This document shows positions 35,350-43,992 of a DNA stretch of 64,000 nt, one piece after another; the first letter of the stretch is position 1, and each line of letters starts with the position of its first letter. This stretch comes from Psychrobacillus sp042944905 (GTDB lineage: Bacteria; Bacillota; Bacilli; Bacillales_A; Planococcaceae). The position numbers and the translations under genes were made by a program. A model generated the notes under the pieces. It was not told where the DNA came from. It searched no databases and saw nothing but the letters and a program-made list of their open reading frames with translations. The stretch is taken from NCBI RefSeq assembly GCF_042944905.1, contig NZ_CP168496.1:1736001-1800000 (forward strand), given 5' to 3'.

Positions 35350-36258
35350 ATGCCTATTAACATCCCGCAGAAATTACCTGCTGCTGAATTACTAAAGAAA
35401 GAAAAAATATTTGTGATGGATGAAGACCGTGCTTCCACTCAGGATATCCGCCCGTTAAACATCATTATTTTAAATTTAATGCCTGAAAAAGAAAGAACTG
35501 AATTGCAATTATTAAGACTTTTAGGAAATACACCACTTCAAGTAAATGTGGCGTTCTTGAACACTGCAACACATGAATCCAAAAATGTCAGCAAAACGCA
35601 TTTAGATACGTTTTACACTACTTTTGAACTAATAAGACACAGGCGTTTTGACGGTATGATCATTACTGGAGCACCAATTGAACACTTAGCTTTTGAAGAG
35701 GTGGATTATTGGGAAGAAATAACTCAAATAATGGATTGGACTAAAACAAATGTGACGTCCGTTTTACATATTTGCTGGGGCGCGCAAGCTGCATTGTATC
35801 ATCATTACGGAATTGGAAAATATGATTTACCTCAAAAGTGCTCTGGGGTATACACACACCGAATTTCTGATCCAACAATCAATCTAGTTCGAGGATTTAA
35901 TGATGAATTCAATGCTCCCCATTCACGTTATACGGCCGTATCTATAGAGGAAATTCAAAATGATTCACGGTTAACGCTTCTTGCAAAGTCGGAAGATGCT
36001 GGAGTTTTCATTGTTATATCAGAAGATAAAAAGCAAATTATGATCACGGGGCATTTAGAGTACGATGCAGGTACGCTCGCAGAAGAATATAATCGTGATA
36101 GGAATAAAGGGCTTGAAATAGATGTACCTAAAAATTACTTTCCAGACGATGATCCAACGAAACAACCAATAAATTCTTGGCGTTCTCATACGCATTTATT
36201 ATTTTCAAATTGGTTGAATTATTATGTTTACCAAGAAACGCCTTATGAGTGGGAGTAA
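35350..36258 (+). CDS. metA: Homoserine O-acetyltransferase (MetA family)
   Basis: First committed step of methionine synthesis: acylates homoserine. The 302-residue protein has the class-I-amidotransferase-like fold with nucleophile Cys142 (HICWGAQ) and the HLEY motif (His/Glu of the active site). Residue 111 is Glu (GAPIEHLAF), where E. coli MetA has Gly. Glu at this place is known to mark acetyl-CoA in preference to succinyl-CoA use, as in B. cereus. It is controlled by the SAM riboswitch directly upstream. Confidence 0.95.
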   Translation: MPINIPQKLPAAELLKKEKIFVMDEDRASTQDIRPLNIIILNLMPEKERTELQLLRLLGNTPLQVNVAFLNTATHESKNVSKTHLDTFYTTFELIRHRRFDGMIITGAPIEHLAFEEVDYWEEITQIMDWTKTNVTSVLHICWGAQAALYHHYGIGKYDLPQKCSGVYTHRISDPTINLVRGFNDEFNAPHSRYTAVSIEEIQNDSRLTLLAKSEDAGVFIVISEDKKQIMITGHLEYDAGTLAEEYNRDRNKGLEIDVPKNYFPDDDPTKQPINSWRSHTHLLFSNWLNYYVYQETPYEWE

Positions 36259-36318
36259 TACGGGAGGGGAGCAGATGGTTGCCGTTTTCTATGTTCATAG
36301 ATAAAACAAGGTCTTGTT

Positions 36319-36354
36319 ACTTCAAGAAAGATTATGGATTAATCTTTCTTGAAG
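36319..36354. repeat. Perfect inverted repeat downstream of metA
   Basis: CTTCAAGAAAGATTA/TAATCTTTCTTGAAG with a short loop. No T run follows on either strand, so it is an atypical terminator or an RNA-stability hairpin between convergent genes. Confidence 0.6.
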
Positions 36355-36366
36355 ATATAAATGCTC

Positions 36367-37248
36367 CTAAAATTTTTTAATTTCTCCAAAAGTTATCTTC
36401 ATGCTTGGAGCATAAATTAAAGATGAATTCATAGTAAATACTTGTGAAAAAAGGAGTTCAGCTTCAAATTGTTCTTCAGCTTCCTTAAATGGAACCCCCC
36501 GATTTATAATATTTCTAATAAACTCTTCTCTTGGAGATGGTTCTCTACCTAAACCTTCCTCTTTTAGCGAATTATACAAGTTTTGCTTATCTATATAATT
36601 CATATTCGGATGGAGGAAATTAACTTTATCACTGATTCTGCACTCAATGTTCTTCACTCCTATTTCATTCAGATATATTGGTATTTTAATACCAATATTT
36701 CCATCTTTTCCATTCCGGTTTGCATCTTCTTCAAATAGTTTTTGAAGAATACCGAGTTGGAGAATATGTGATTGTTCGTGATCCTGAAGATAGTAAGATG
36801 ACATATTTGATATCCAGTGTGGTTCAAAACATATTATTCTGCCTTCTTTAACAACAGCATCTACCATTTTTTGTAACATTCTTTTTGGTTCGGACATATG
36901 TAAAATAAAGGCATGGCAAATAGCAACGTCATACTTACTTTCTATCTCCATTTCACTTGTATCAGCTACAATGAACTCTGTTTCATATGGGAGATTTAGA
37001 AAAAAATCTTTCGCTTTATTAATTAACAGTTGTCCCTTATCAATTCCTGTATATTTTGAACCAGCTGGTAAAAGAGGTAATAATTTTAGACCTAAATAGC
37101 CATATCCACATCCAAAATCAATAATGGATACAGGTTTAGAAAGTTTCCAAACATTATTTACTAAAAAGGCTAAATAGTCATCATTATAATTTAAATCTCT
37201 CGTTCTTTTTAGATATTCCAGTTGATTATCCCAATAATAATCTTCCAT
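36367..37248 (-). CDS. Class I SAM-dependent methyltransferase
   Basis: A 293-residue methyltransferase of unknown substrate. Motif I is IDFGCGYGYLGL (about residues 43-54), with an acidic residue in TGIDKGQLL and motif-IV-like YDVAICHAFILHM. The C-terminal half is less conserved. The start ATG follows AAAAGGGG. Its convergent partner is metA. Confidence 0.85.
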   Translation of the reverse strand: MEDYYWDNQLEYLKRTRDLNYNDDYLAFLVNNVWKLSKPVSIIDFGCGYGYLGLKLLPLLPAGSKYTGIDKGQLLINKAKDFFLNLPYETEFIVADTSEMEIESKYDVAICHAFILHMSEPKRMLQKMVDAVVKEGRIICFEPHWISNMSSYYLQDHEQSHILQLGILQKLFEEDANRNGKDGNIGIKIPIYLNEIGVKNIECRISDKVNFLHPNMNYIDKQNLYNSLKEEGLGREPSPREEFIRNIINRGVPFKEAEEQFEAELLFSQVFTMNSSLIYAPSMKITFGEIKKF

Positions 37249-37462
37249 TTTGATGCCCCTTTTATTGTATTTGGTTATTAATGCATCGATAATTTCCTGT
37301 TATTATCATTACTGATGTGTTGAAGATCTGGAAATAAAAATCCTGTGTCTTTAAAAAGTACAGGATTTAAATCAAACTATTTTTATTGATATATTAACTA
37401 AACTAAAGCTTTCCATTTTTATTAAAGTAGAACATCTATTTCCAAGTGAAATACTTCTTTGC

Positions 37463-38395
37463 TTATTGAAAAATCAGATCAATTTCCTTGAATTCTTTAT
37501 CTGAAAGTAACACATCTAGTGTTTTAATATTATCCAAAACTTGCTCCGATTTTTTCGCACCAGGAATTATCACATCGATAGCCTCCTGCTTTAAATACCA
37601 TGCAAGCACAATATTAGAAACAGCTACGTTTTTATCCTTTGCTATTTGTCGCAGTTGTTCTACTTTTTCTAGATTACGATCAAATGCTTCCCCTTGGAAT
37701 AAAGGATTTTTGGACCGCCCATCTTCAAAGGTACTGTTTTTATTAAATTTTCCCGTAAGTAAACCCGATGCTAGTGGGAAGTATGGTATAAAGGAAATAT
37801 TATGCTCGGAAGTGTAAGGCATTAAATCATTCTCGGCCTCTCTTTTCAATAAGTTATAACCTGATTGAAGGACGTCAATATATCCATCTTGATTACCTTC
37901 TTTTAATTGTTCTAGTGTAAAATTCGATACACCAATAGCTCGTATTTTTCCTTCTTCTTTTAATCGAAAAAGCGACCCGATGGCTTCTTCTTTGGGGGTA
38001 GTATCATCTGGAAAATGAATATAAAATAAATCGATATAATCCGTTTGAAGACGTCTTAAGCTATTTTCAACTGTTTCTCTTAGAAAATTAGGGTTATTAT
38101 CTACTACCATCTTTGCATCTAATAGTTTATGCGCCCCTTTTGTAGCTATAACAATTTCTTGACGGTTCCCAGCTTCTTTCAATACTTCTCCAATTAACTC
38201 TTCTGATCTTCCCAGACCGTAAACAAAGGCTGTATCCAAAAAGTCAATTCCATTATTAATAGCAGTGCGTACTATTTCCTTGCCTGTCTCATCATTTAGG
38301 TTGGAGAAAAGATTATGCCCTCCAACTGCATTGGTTCCAAGTCCCACCGGATTTACAAATAGTCCAGATTTACCGATTTCTACTCTTTTACTCAT
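37463..38395 (-). CDS. Aldo/keto reductase
   Basis: NADPH-dependent TIM-barrel oxidoreductase (310 residues), IolS/YccK-like. The catalytic Asp54 and Tyr59 lie in FLDTAFVYG and the Lys in IATKGAH. NADPH-site motifs are GVSNF and PGAKKSEQ. I chose ATG 38395, which has AAAAAGGAG ten bases upstream, instead of the frame opening at 38455. It is divergent from the next gene across the 21-nt repeat region. Confidence 0.92.
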   Translation of the reverse strand: MSKRVEIGKSGLFVNPVGLGTNAVGGHNLFSNLNDETGKEIVRTAINNGIDFLDTAFVYGLGRSEELIGEVLKEAGNRQEIVIATKGAHKLLDAKMVVDNNPNFLRETVENSLRRLQTDYIDLFYIHFPDDTTPKEEAIGSLFRLKEEGKIRAIGVSNFTLEQLKEGNQDGYIDVLQSGYNLLKREAENDLMPYTSEHNISFIPYFPLASGLLTGKFNKNSTFEDGRSKNPLFQGEAFDRNLEKVEQLRQIAKDKNVAVSNIVLAWYLKQEAIDVIIPGAKKSEQVLDNIKTLDVLLSDKEFKEIDLIFQ

Positions 38396-38618
38396 AGCTA
38401 GTTTAAACAACTCCTTTTTCCGAATAGTTACACTATCATAATAGCAATATTGCAAACAACCTCAAAGCGAACTGCTTTTAATGATAAAATAAGAAGGAAT
38501 GAAAATACATACTGAGAAAACAATTATGCAAAAGTATTAGTTTGGTCACCAAATGCCCAATGGAAGCATTCATTGAAGCATCGTCCAAATTTCAAGTCAT
38601 GTAGGTTTGTTAAGTAGT

Positions 38619-38723
38619 TACGCGCAATATTATGTCCATTACTCGCAAGATTCCGAGGTGTACTCGTAATATAGGAAGTGGTATTCGCAACATTTGGGTG
38701 TATATGCGCAATATGGGCTTAGA
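38619..38723. repeat. Degenerate tandem repeat array R2A, exactly 21 nt x 5
   Basis: Units start at 38619, 38640, 38661, 38682 and 38703, all 21 nt long. Each begins TAC/TAT, then KCGCAA or TCGTAA, then an AT-containing middle and a G/T-rich end. Spacing is exact although sequence identity between units is moderate. Confidence 0.8.
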
Positions 38724-38746
38724 GTGATGCTTTATGGAATCGGTGA

Positions 38747-38970
38747 GGGCTTATGCCGTTTATTTATGGGCGGATAGCCTCGCTTTATGGGCATATAGCG
38801 CTGCTTTAGGTGTGGATGGAGTTGGTATGGGCTTATGCCCTATGTTTAGGGGTGAATAGCCTCGCTTTAAGGGCTTATAGCACCGTTTTAGGGGTGTATG
38901 GTTTTGATAGGGACTTATGTCATCCGTTTAGGGACGGATAGCCACACTTTATGGGCATACTGCGCCTCAA
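38747..38970. repeat. Degenerate tandem repeat array R2B, about 21 nt x 11
   Basis: Units start at 38747, 38768, 38789, 38810, 38829, 38850, 38871, 38892, 38910, 38931 and 38953. Most are 21 nt (exceptions 18, 19 and 22). The pattern is GGGC-TTAT or GGAT, then AGCC, then CGCTTTA. A higher-order period of four units (about 82 nt) is visible, so blocks of four were duplicated. Confidence 0.8.
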
Positions 38971-39075
38971 AGAAAGTTTTACTGTTGTAAATAATGTTGC
39001 ACCGAGAATCAAAGCTACTTATTAGCATTCATTCACTTCAAGCTATTTGAATAAAAGGATATTTCAACCTCTATG

Positions 39076-39090
39076 ACGAATAATATTCGT
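39076..39090. promoter_or_regulatory. Perfect palindrome upstream of DUF2268-like gene
   Basis: ACGAAT-AAT-ATTCGT, a 15-bp perfect inverted repeat 16 bases before TTG 39106. It could be an operator or a small hairpin near the ribosome binding site. Confidence 0.4.
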
Positions 39091-39105
39091 TATGGGGGTG
39101 TTTTT

Positions 39106-39942
39106 TTGGATAATGTAGAAATAATTAATCTTGTACCAAAATTTTTAAACTTTTATGATAAAGCGATTCAACCAATGATAGATGAAGAACAAAGATGGGC
39201 TCTTTGGGAGCAACATTATAATTTCGCTGCAGTACCTCCTGGAGATGCAGGTAGAAGAATAGCTAGATCATTGTTTGAGGAGGCTTGGCCACATTATGTT
39301 GATAAATTGGAATCAATAAAACAGTGGAAACCAGATGAAACGAAGCTGAGACTTTATTTAAAACAAGTTAAGTCGTTGTTAGATTGTTTTGAACCGATTA
39401 ATTTAGTGGTAATTTACTTTGTAGGTGCTATGGAAAATAATGCTTTTGTTGCTCCTGCTGCTGAAAAGAAATTAGCATTGTGTTTACCAATAGAAGAAGG
39501 CATAACAGAAATTACACTTGTACATGAATTAACGCATGTTGTACACACTCATACAGCAAACTTAGCAACTGAGTGGGAACGTACGATAGGCTCTACTATT
39601 TTGCAAGAAGGCTTAGCAACACAGATTAGTAAGTACTTAGTTCCTGGAAAGCCAGACAATGACTATATTGAATACAAAGAAGGATGGCTTGATTCTTGTA
39701 AAGCAAATAAAAAAGAAATATTCAAAGGTGCTTTTCAATTCCTAAATGATTCTTCATCTGAAGCAGTTGAAAAATTCACATTTGGTACTGGTACAACACA
39801 ACATGAAAGAGAAGCTTACTTTATGGGTTGGGAAATTGTTCAATTATTATTGAATAAGGGCATGAGTTTCTCGGAAATGGCGAGTGTACAAGAGCGAGAC
39901 ATACCAGACTTTATTCGAGAAATCTATCCGGAGTTGATTTAA
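39106..39942 (+). CDS. Predicted Zn-dependent protease (DUF2268-like)
   Basis: A 278-residue cytoplasmic protein with the zinc-metalloprotease motif HELTHVVH (about residue 138), a downstream Glu in QEGLATQIS as possible third ligand, and HEREAYFMGWEIV near the end. This is the layout of DUF2268 'predicted Zn-dependent proteases'. Start choice: TTG 39106 has GGGGGTG six bases upstream; ATG 39073 in the same frame is possible but poorly spaced. It opens the accessory gene cluster and is followed closely by a GNAT gene. Confidence 0.8.
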   Translation: MDNVEIINLVPKFLNFYDKAIQPMIDEEQRWALWEQHYNFAAVPPGDAGRRIARSLFEEAWPHYVDKLESIKQWKPDETKLRLYLKQVKSLLDCFEPINLVVIYFVGAMENNAFVAPAAEKKLALCLPIEEGITEITLVHELTHVVHTHTANLATEWERTIGSTILQEGLATQISKYLVPGKPDNDYIEYKEGWLDSCKANKKEIFKGAFQFLNDSSSEAVEKFTFGTGTTQHEREAYFMGWEIVQLLLNKGMSFSEMASVQERDIPDFIREIYPELI

Positions 39943-39954
39943 AAGGTGGAGAAA

Positions 39955-40809
39955 ATGACTTATTCATCACATGAAATAGATGAGGAACAAATAAGGGAGC
40001 TAATTGAGTTCTGTCAAGAAGATTATTTTTTGCTTGGAATATTAAAAAGTAAAAAATTGATATTCAAACAAACAGCATATATTGAAGGCAAACTGGTTGG
40101 GGTAATAATGGCATGGAAAAATGATTTTCATCCATACTGTACATATTTTCGCCTTTTAACAAATCCTCGATTTAGTAGTTGGAATATAGAAAGTAAGCTG
40201 ATTGCTAAATTGGGAAAACAAAATCTTCCTTTACAAACGTCGATTTGGGAAACAGCTACTAATCTAAAACAATTTTACGAAACAAATGGTTTTAAAGAAA
40301 TTAGAAGAACTTATATGCCAACTTTGAAAGTAGATGCAGTAGATCTAGAGATTGTGGATGATTGTTCTATCAGGACGTTGAAAGAGATATTATTCAATCC
40401 AACTTTGAAAATTAACCTTTTACAGTTCGTTAGAAAGACGTATGAAGAGACGCATTTGGATAATCCAGTAGCAGAAAAATCATTGGAAGAATGGGAAAAG
40501 CTTTTGGTTGAAGATGTCCTAGTAGAGGGTAGCTTCATTTATTTAGATAAATTAGAACAAAATATTAAAGCATATTCTTTTCTTCACGAATCTGATCAAC
40601 CTAATACACTGGAATTGGGCTGGTGTGGAAGTGTGGAATTTGATTTCCTCCAATCTTTGCTTTTTAAACAACTACATTATGCAAAAGAGCATAATGTTGA
40701 ATTCTTACAAGGAGAATTTGATACGACTAGTCCATATGCAATGTTTTCTCTTGGGGTTCTTCCATTCGAAGCTTGTCCTACATGGATAACATATCAGAAA
40801 CTTTTATGA
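39955..40809 (+). CDS. GNAT-like acetyltransferase, two-domain (284 aa)
   Basis: It reads as two GNAT-like halves: the first (1-115) with GKLVGVIMAW and ETNGFKEIRR, the second (about 120-284) with weaker motifs and GVLPFEACPTWIT at the end. Acceptor unknown. ATG 39955 is preferred to GTG 39946 because AAGGTGGA lies between them. It is 12 bases after the preceding gene and overlaps the frame of the Nudix gene only if the latter starts early. Confidence 0.75.
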   Translation: MTYSSHEIDEEQIRELIEFCQEDYFLLGILKSKKLIFKQTAYIEGKLVGVIMAWKNDFHPYCTYFRLLTNPRFSSWNIESKLIAKLGKQNLPLQTSIWETATNLKQFYETNGFKEIRRTYMPTLKVDAVDLEIVDDCSIRTLKEILFNPTLKINLLQFVRKTYEETHLDNPVAEKSLEEWEKLLVEDVLVEGSFIYLDKLEQNIKAYSFLHESDQPNTLELGWCGSVEFDFLQSLLFKQLHYAKEHNVEFLQGEFDTTSPYAMFSLGVLPFEACPTWITYQKLL

Positions 40810-40832
40810 TTTCAATTATGGAGGTTCTACCA

Positions 40833-41213
40833 ATGATTGCTCAAGGAATAGTTGTTCAAGATAATAGAGTTTTAATGGTCAAACAGTACGTCCAAAGAGG
40901 TGATATCGTTTGGAATTTCCCAGGGGGTGGCATAGAAGAAAATGAAACCCCTGAACAAGGTTGCATCAGAGAAATAAAAGAGGAAACTGGATACGATGTA
41001 CAGATAACAAAACTACTGCATGAAGAAAATTATAAATATACATATATAGCAGAAATCATTGACGGAGAACTTTTTCTTGATAGAGAGAAAGAATATAACC
41101 AAGATATCCTTGAAACTGCATGGATTGATTTAAGCAACTCCGATAGATTTGACTCTTTTACTAAGCCTTTGTTACAACGATATTTGAGTGAAATAGAATT
41201 GAAAAATGGTTAG
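40833..41213 (+). CDS. Nudix hydrolase
   Basis: A 126-residue pyrophosphohydrolase (MutT-like fold). The Nudix box is complete: GGGIEENETPEQGCIREIKE followed by ETGYDV. ATG 40833 follows GGAGGT at 40820-40825 and is preferred over the frame opening at 40773, which would overlap the acetyltransferase gene by 37 bases. Substrate unknown. Confidence 0.9.
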   Translation: MIAQGIVVQDNRVLMVKQYVQRGDIVWNFPGGGIEENETPEQGCIREIKEETGYDVQITKLLHEENYKYTYIAEIIDGELFLDREKEYNQDILETAWIDLSNSDRFDSFTKPLLQRYLSEIELKNG

Positions 41214-41261
41214 TTCTCTATGTAGGTTACCAATTGACTAAAAAAGAGAGGAGAAAATGAA

Positions 41262-41762
41262 TTGAATCTTGGTTTAAGTAAAAACGAAGTGAAACTAATG
41301 CCTTATACAAGTGAATGGAATACAGAATTTATTAGAGTTAAAGATGAACTATTAAAACACGTGGATATAAAAGCAAATTGTATTGAACATATCGGAAGTA
41401 CCGCAATTACAGACATGGTAGCAAAGCCGATAATAGACATATTAGTTGGTGTGGATGATATAGAAAAGGTAGATATACCCTTCATGAAAGCTTTACAAAA
41501 GGTCGGATTTCTAAGACTTAAAGTGGAGAGACCAGGTGAAATCGAATTCGCGAAATTTACGGATGATACATTTGAAGTGAAAACACATTTTATTCATTTA
41601 GTTGATTATGACAACGAACTTTGGAGAAACCTTGTTTTTTTCAGAGATTATTTAAATACAAATGAAAAAGCTAGAGAAGAATATAAAAGGTTGAAAATAA
41701 CGGAATATACCAATTTAAAGGAGCCATTTGTGAAAAGTATATTTGCTAAAAGAACTAACTAG
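41262..41762 (+). CDS. GrpB family protein (nucleotidyltransferase-fold)
   Basis: A 166-residue member of the GrpB/UPF0157 family. Seen: LMPYTSEWNTEF at the start, HIGSTAITDMVAKPIIDILVGV (family core with GS and D residues of a nucleotidyltransferase fold) and FRDYLNTNEKAREEYKRLK near the end. TTG 41262 follows GAGAGGAGAAA; the nearby ATG 41257 is out of frame. Function unproven, often a fusion partner of dephospho-CoA kinase. Confidence 0.88.
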   Translation: MNLGLSKNEVKLMPYTSEWNTEFIRVKDELLKHVDIKANCIEHIGSTAITDMVAKPIIDILVGVDDIEKVDIPFMKALQKVGFLRLKVERPGEIEFAKFTDDTFEVKTHFIHLVDYDNELWRNLVFFRDYLNTNEKAREEYKRLKITEYTNLKEPFVKSIFAKRTN

Positions 41763-41777
41763 GAGGTTGAATTATTT

Positions 41778-42659
41778 TTGATTACAAATTTATATTTTGT
41801 CAGACATGCACATTCTACCTACACACCAGATGAGCTTGGAAGACCATTGTCTGAACGTGGAATGGCAGATGCAAGGAGAATGACTAGACTTCTGAAAATG
41901 GAGAATATAGAACATGTTATTTCTAGTCCATTTAAAAGAGCTGTGCAAACAGTTGAAGGGATTGCTAAAGAATTAGGTAAAGATATCGAAATAATTGATG
42001 GTTTTAAGGAACGGATATTGTCGGACCGGCCAGTAGCAGACTTTAATGAAGCGATCAAAAAAGTATGGTCTAATTTTGATTTATCTTTAGATGGTGGTGA
42101 ATCAAATAACATTGCTCAAGAAAGAGGGGTTGCATCAACCATTCATGTTCTTGATAAATACAAGGGTCAAAACGTTGCTATCGGAACCCATGGAAACATT
42201 ATGGTGTTAGTCATGAACTATTTTGATCCACAGTATGATGTTCATTTCTGGGAGCAGCTTGCAATGCCTGATATATACAAACTTACTTTCCATGACAAGC
42301 ATTTAATTGAAGCAAAAAGACTAGATGAAAATGAGGTGAGGCCATCAAACACTGGCTATACAATATATAAATCACTAGGGATTAAACTAGACTATCCTTA
42401 TGTAAATCTAGACAAGAAAAAAGTAACAGGAACTGTTTCTTTTAATAATAAGTTGTATTTAACTATAACAGTAGATTTACTATCCGATACTGCAGAATTA
42501 TTTGGGGATTTAAATGATCTCGCCCATTTCACAGCAAGTGAAAATACAGAAACTGACTATATAGAAATGATCAAAAGTAATGCGGTATTTTTAATAGAAA
42601 ATAAAATTAGTAATCCGAAAGAATATTATGAAAGATTTATAAAGGAGGTAAATGAATGA
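41778..42659 (+). CDS. Histidine phosphatase family protein with C-terminal extension
   Basis: Phosphoglycerate-mutase-like phosphatase. Catalytic RHAHS near residue 9 (RHG motif), SERGMADAR, SSPFKRAVQT, and the second His in GTHGNIMV. The catalytic domain ends near residue 190. About 100 further residues (YTIYKSLGIKLDY to the end) form an extra domain that I do not recognise. TTG 41778 follows AGGAGG. It overlaps the fosB start by 4 bases (ATGA). Confidence 0.85.
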   Translation: MITNLYFVRHAHSTYTPDELGRPLSERGMADARRMTRLLKMENIEHVISSPFKRAVQTVEGIAKELGKDIEIIDGFKERILSDRPVADFNEAIKKVWSNFDLSLDGGESNNIAQERGVASTIHVLDKYKGQNVAIGTHGNIMVLVMNYFDPQYDVHFWEQLAMPDIYKLTFHDKHLIEAKRLDENEVRPSNTGYTIYKSLGIKLDYPYVNLDKKKVTGTVSFNNKLYLTITVDLLSDTAELFGDLNDLAHFTASENTETDYIEMIKSNAVFLIENKISNPKEYYERFIKEVNE

Positions 42660-43078
42660 CTATAAAAGGCTTAAATCATTTGTTATTTTCTGTGTCCAAT
42701 CTAGAAAAATCAATTAAGTTCTATCAAGATGTTTTTGAAGCAAAGCTTATTGTGAAAGGAAGAAGTACTGCCTATTTTGACCTAAATGGTATGTGGCTTG
42801 CTTTGAATGAAGAAAAAGATATACCTCGTAATGAAATAACTGAATCTTACACCCATATAGCATTTTCAATAGAAGAAGCAGACTTTGACAATACATATAA
42901 AAAACTCCAGGATTTACATGTAAATATCCTTGCAGGCCGTCAAAGAGATGCAAAAGATAAAAAATCTATTTACTTTACTGATTTAGATGGGCATAAATTT
43001 GAATTCCATATTGGAACACTTCAAGACAGAATGGATTATTACAAACAAGATAAAGCGCAAATGGAATTTTTTGATTAA
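42656..43078 (+). CDS. fosB: Metallothiol transferase FosB (fosfomycin resistance)
   Basis: Inactivates fosfomycin by opening its epoxide with a thiol, usually bacillithiol. The 140-residue vicinal-oxygen-chelate protein has the metal ligands His8, His67 and Glu116 in normal context (LNHLLFSVSNL, YTHIAF, DGHKFEFH). It is translationally coupled to the phosphatase gene. It looks intact and probably confers intrinsic fosfomycin resistance. Confidence 0.95.
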   Translation: MTIKGLNHLLFSVSNLEKSIKFYQDVFEAKLIVKGRSTAYFDLNGMWLALNEEKDIPRNEITESYTHIAFSIEEADFDNTYKKLQDLHVNILAGRQRDAKDKKSIYFTDLDGHKFEFHIGTLQDRMDYYKQDKAQMEFFD

Positions 43079-43108
43079 AAAGGTATTCAAAGTAGTGGAG
43101 GTATGATT

Positions 43109-43311
43109 TTGGGTAAAGTATGTAACCAATGCCAATCAGAAATGACTGAAGGCTGTGATGTATTAGTAGAAGGTGTCATGTACGGGATAAAAGTAAAAAA
43201 AGAAGAAGAGGATTGTTTGAGAGTATAACAGCCAAACCCAAGGCAGCTGTTTGCCCAAACTGTGGTTATGTTGCACTGTATATTGATAATTATAATGAGT
43301 TTGCTGATTGA
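43109..43311 (+). pseudogene. Small zinc-ribbon protein gene with frameshift in an A7 run
   Basis: The first part reads GKVCNQCQSEM (first CxxC) and stops at 43226. The second zinc knuckle VCPNCGYVALYIDNY is in the other frame and stops at 43309-43311. The frames join if the A7 run at 43195-43201 had eight A. The intact product would be about 67 residues, a typical two-CxxC Firmicutes protein. TTG 43109 follows GGAGGT. It may be truly broken, a sequencing error, or rescued by slippage. Confidence 0.75.
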
Positions 43312-43338
43312 TGAAAAAAAGAAAAGGAAGTGCGGAAT

Positions 43339-43989
43339 ATGAAAGCAATTATTTTTGATTTTGATGGAACTATTGCCAACACTTTACCGATTTGTTACTA
43401 CTCTTTTCAAAGTGTATTTAAAGCGTTTGACAACAAAGAACTTTCTAATGAAGATATTAAAGCTATGTTTGGCCCCTCTGAGACAGGGATTATTAGAGAA
43501 AATCTTATTCATTTGAACAAAGAGCAAGCAATTGATATGTATTATGAAAAGTACTTAGAAAACCATCTACAATTGGTCAAACAAAATCATGAAATGGATG
43601 ACTTGTTAAAATATATCAAAAAAATGGGATTAAAGCTTGCAATCGTAACAGGAAAAGCAAAGAGAAGCTTAGATATTTCGTTAAGAGCACTTCAAATGGA
43701 AGACTTGTTTGAAGTACTAGTAACAGGTGATGATGTGATAGATCCGAAACCTCATCCAGAGGGAGTTATTAAGGCATTAACTCTTCTAAATGTCCAAAAA
43801 GAGGATGCGATATTCATAGGGGACAGCGAGGCAGATATAGTAGCTGGTTTGCAAGCAGGAGTGGTTACAATTGGCGTACAATGGTTAGAGGATTATCAAA
43901 CTGCTGAATTTACTACACAGCCGAACCGAGTATTTAAAGACATTAATGATTTCAAACAATTTTTACAAGAAAAATATACTTCAAAATAG
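43339..43989 (+). CDS. HAD-superfamily hydrolase (phosphoglycolate-phosphatase-like)
   Basis: A 216-residue HAD phosphatase. Motif I is DFDGT (residues 6-10), motif II VTGKAK, motif III in DVIDPKPHPEGV, motif IV GDSEADI, with an alpha-helical cap (about 18-85). ATG 43339 follows AAAAGGAAG; GTG 43330 lies inside the ribosome binding site. Substrate unknown. Confidence 0.9.
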   Translation: MKAIIFDFDGTIANTLPICYYSFQSVFKAFDNKELSNEDIKAMFGPSETGIIRENLIHLNKEQAIDMYYEKYLENHLQLVKQNHEMDDLLKYIKKMGLKLAIVTGKAKRSLDISLRALQMEDLFEVLVTGDDVIDPKPHPEGVIKALTLLNVQKEDAIFIGDSEADIVAGLQAGVVTIGVQWLEDYQTAEFTTQPNRVFKDINDFKQFLQEKYTSK

Positions 43990-43992
43990 ACA

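Larger units (their letters stand above)
38396..39105. other. Long divergent intergenic region filled by tandem repeats
   Basis: 710 bases between divergent genes. Bases 38619-38723 and 38747-38970 are two different degenerate 21-nt arrays. No gene is supported: one frame across the first array is open only briefly and is closed by a TAA. Confidence 0.7.

Noticed and set aside
36319..36354. Standard terminator after metA
   Set aside because: The stem is perfect but no T run follows on either strand; listed only as an inverted repeat.
38600..38723. Minus-strand protein with 7-residue repeats across array R2A
   Set aside because: The frame is open only through this array; a TAA lies just upstream, there is no start codon or ribosome binding site, and array R2B is not open in the same frame.
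38619..38970. CRISPR array
   Set aside because: Units are contiguous 21-mers with no invariant repeat/unique spacer alternation, and no cas genes are present.
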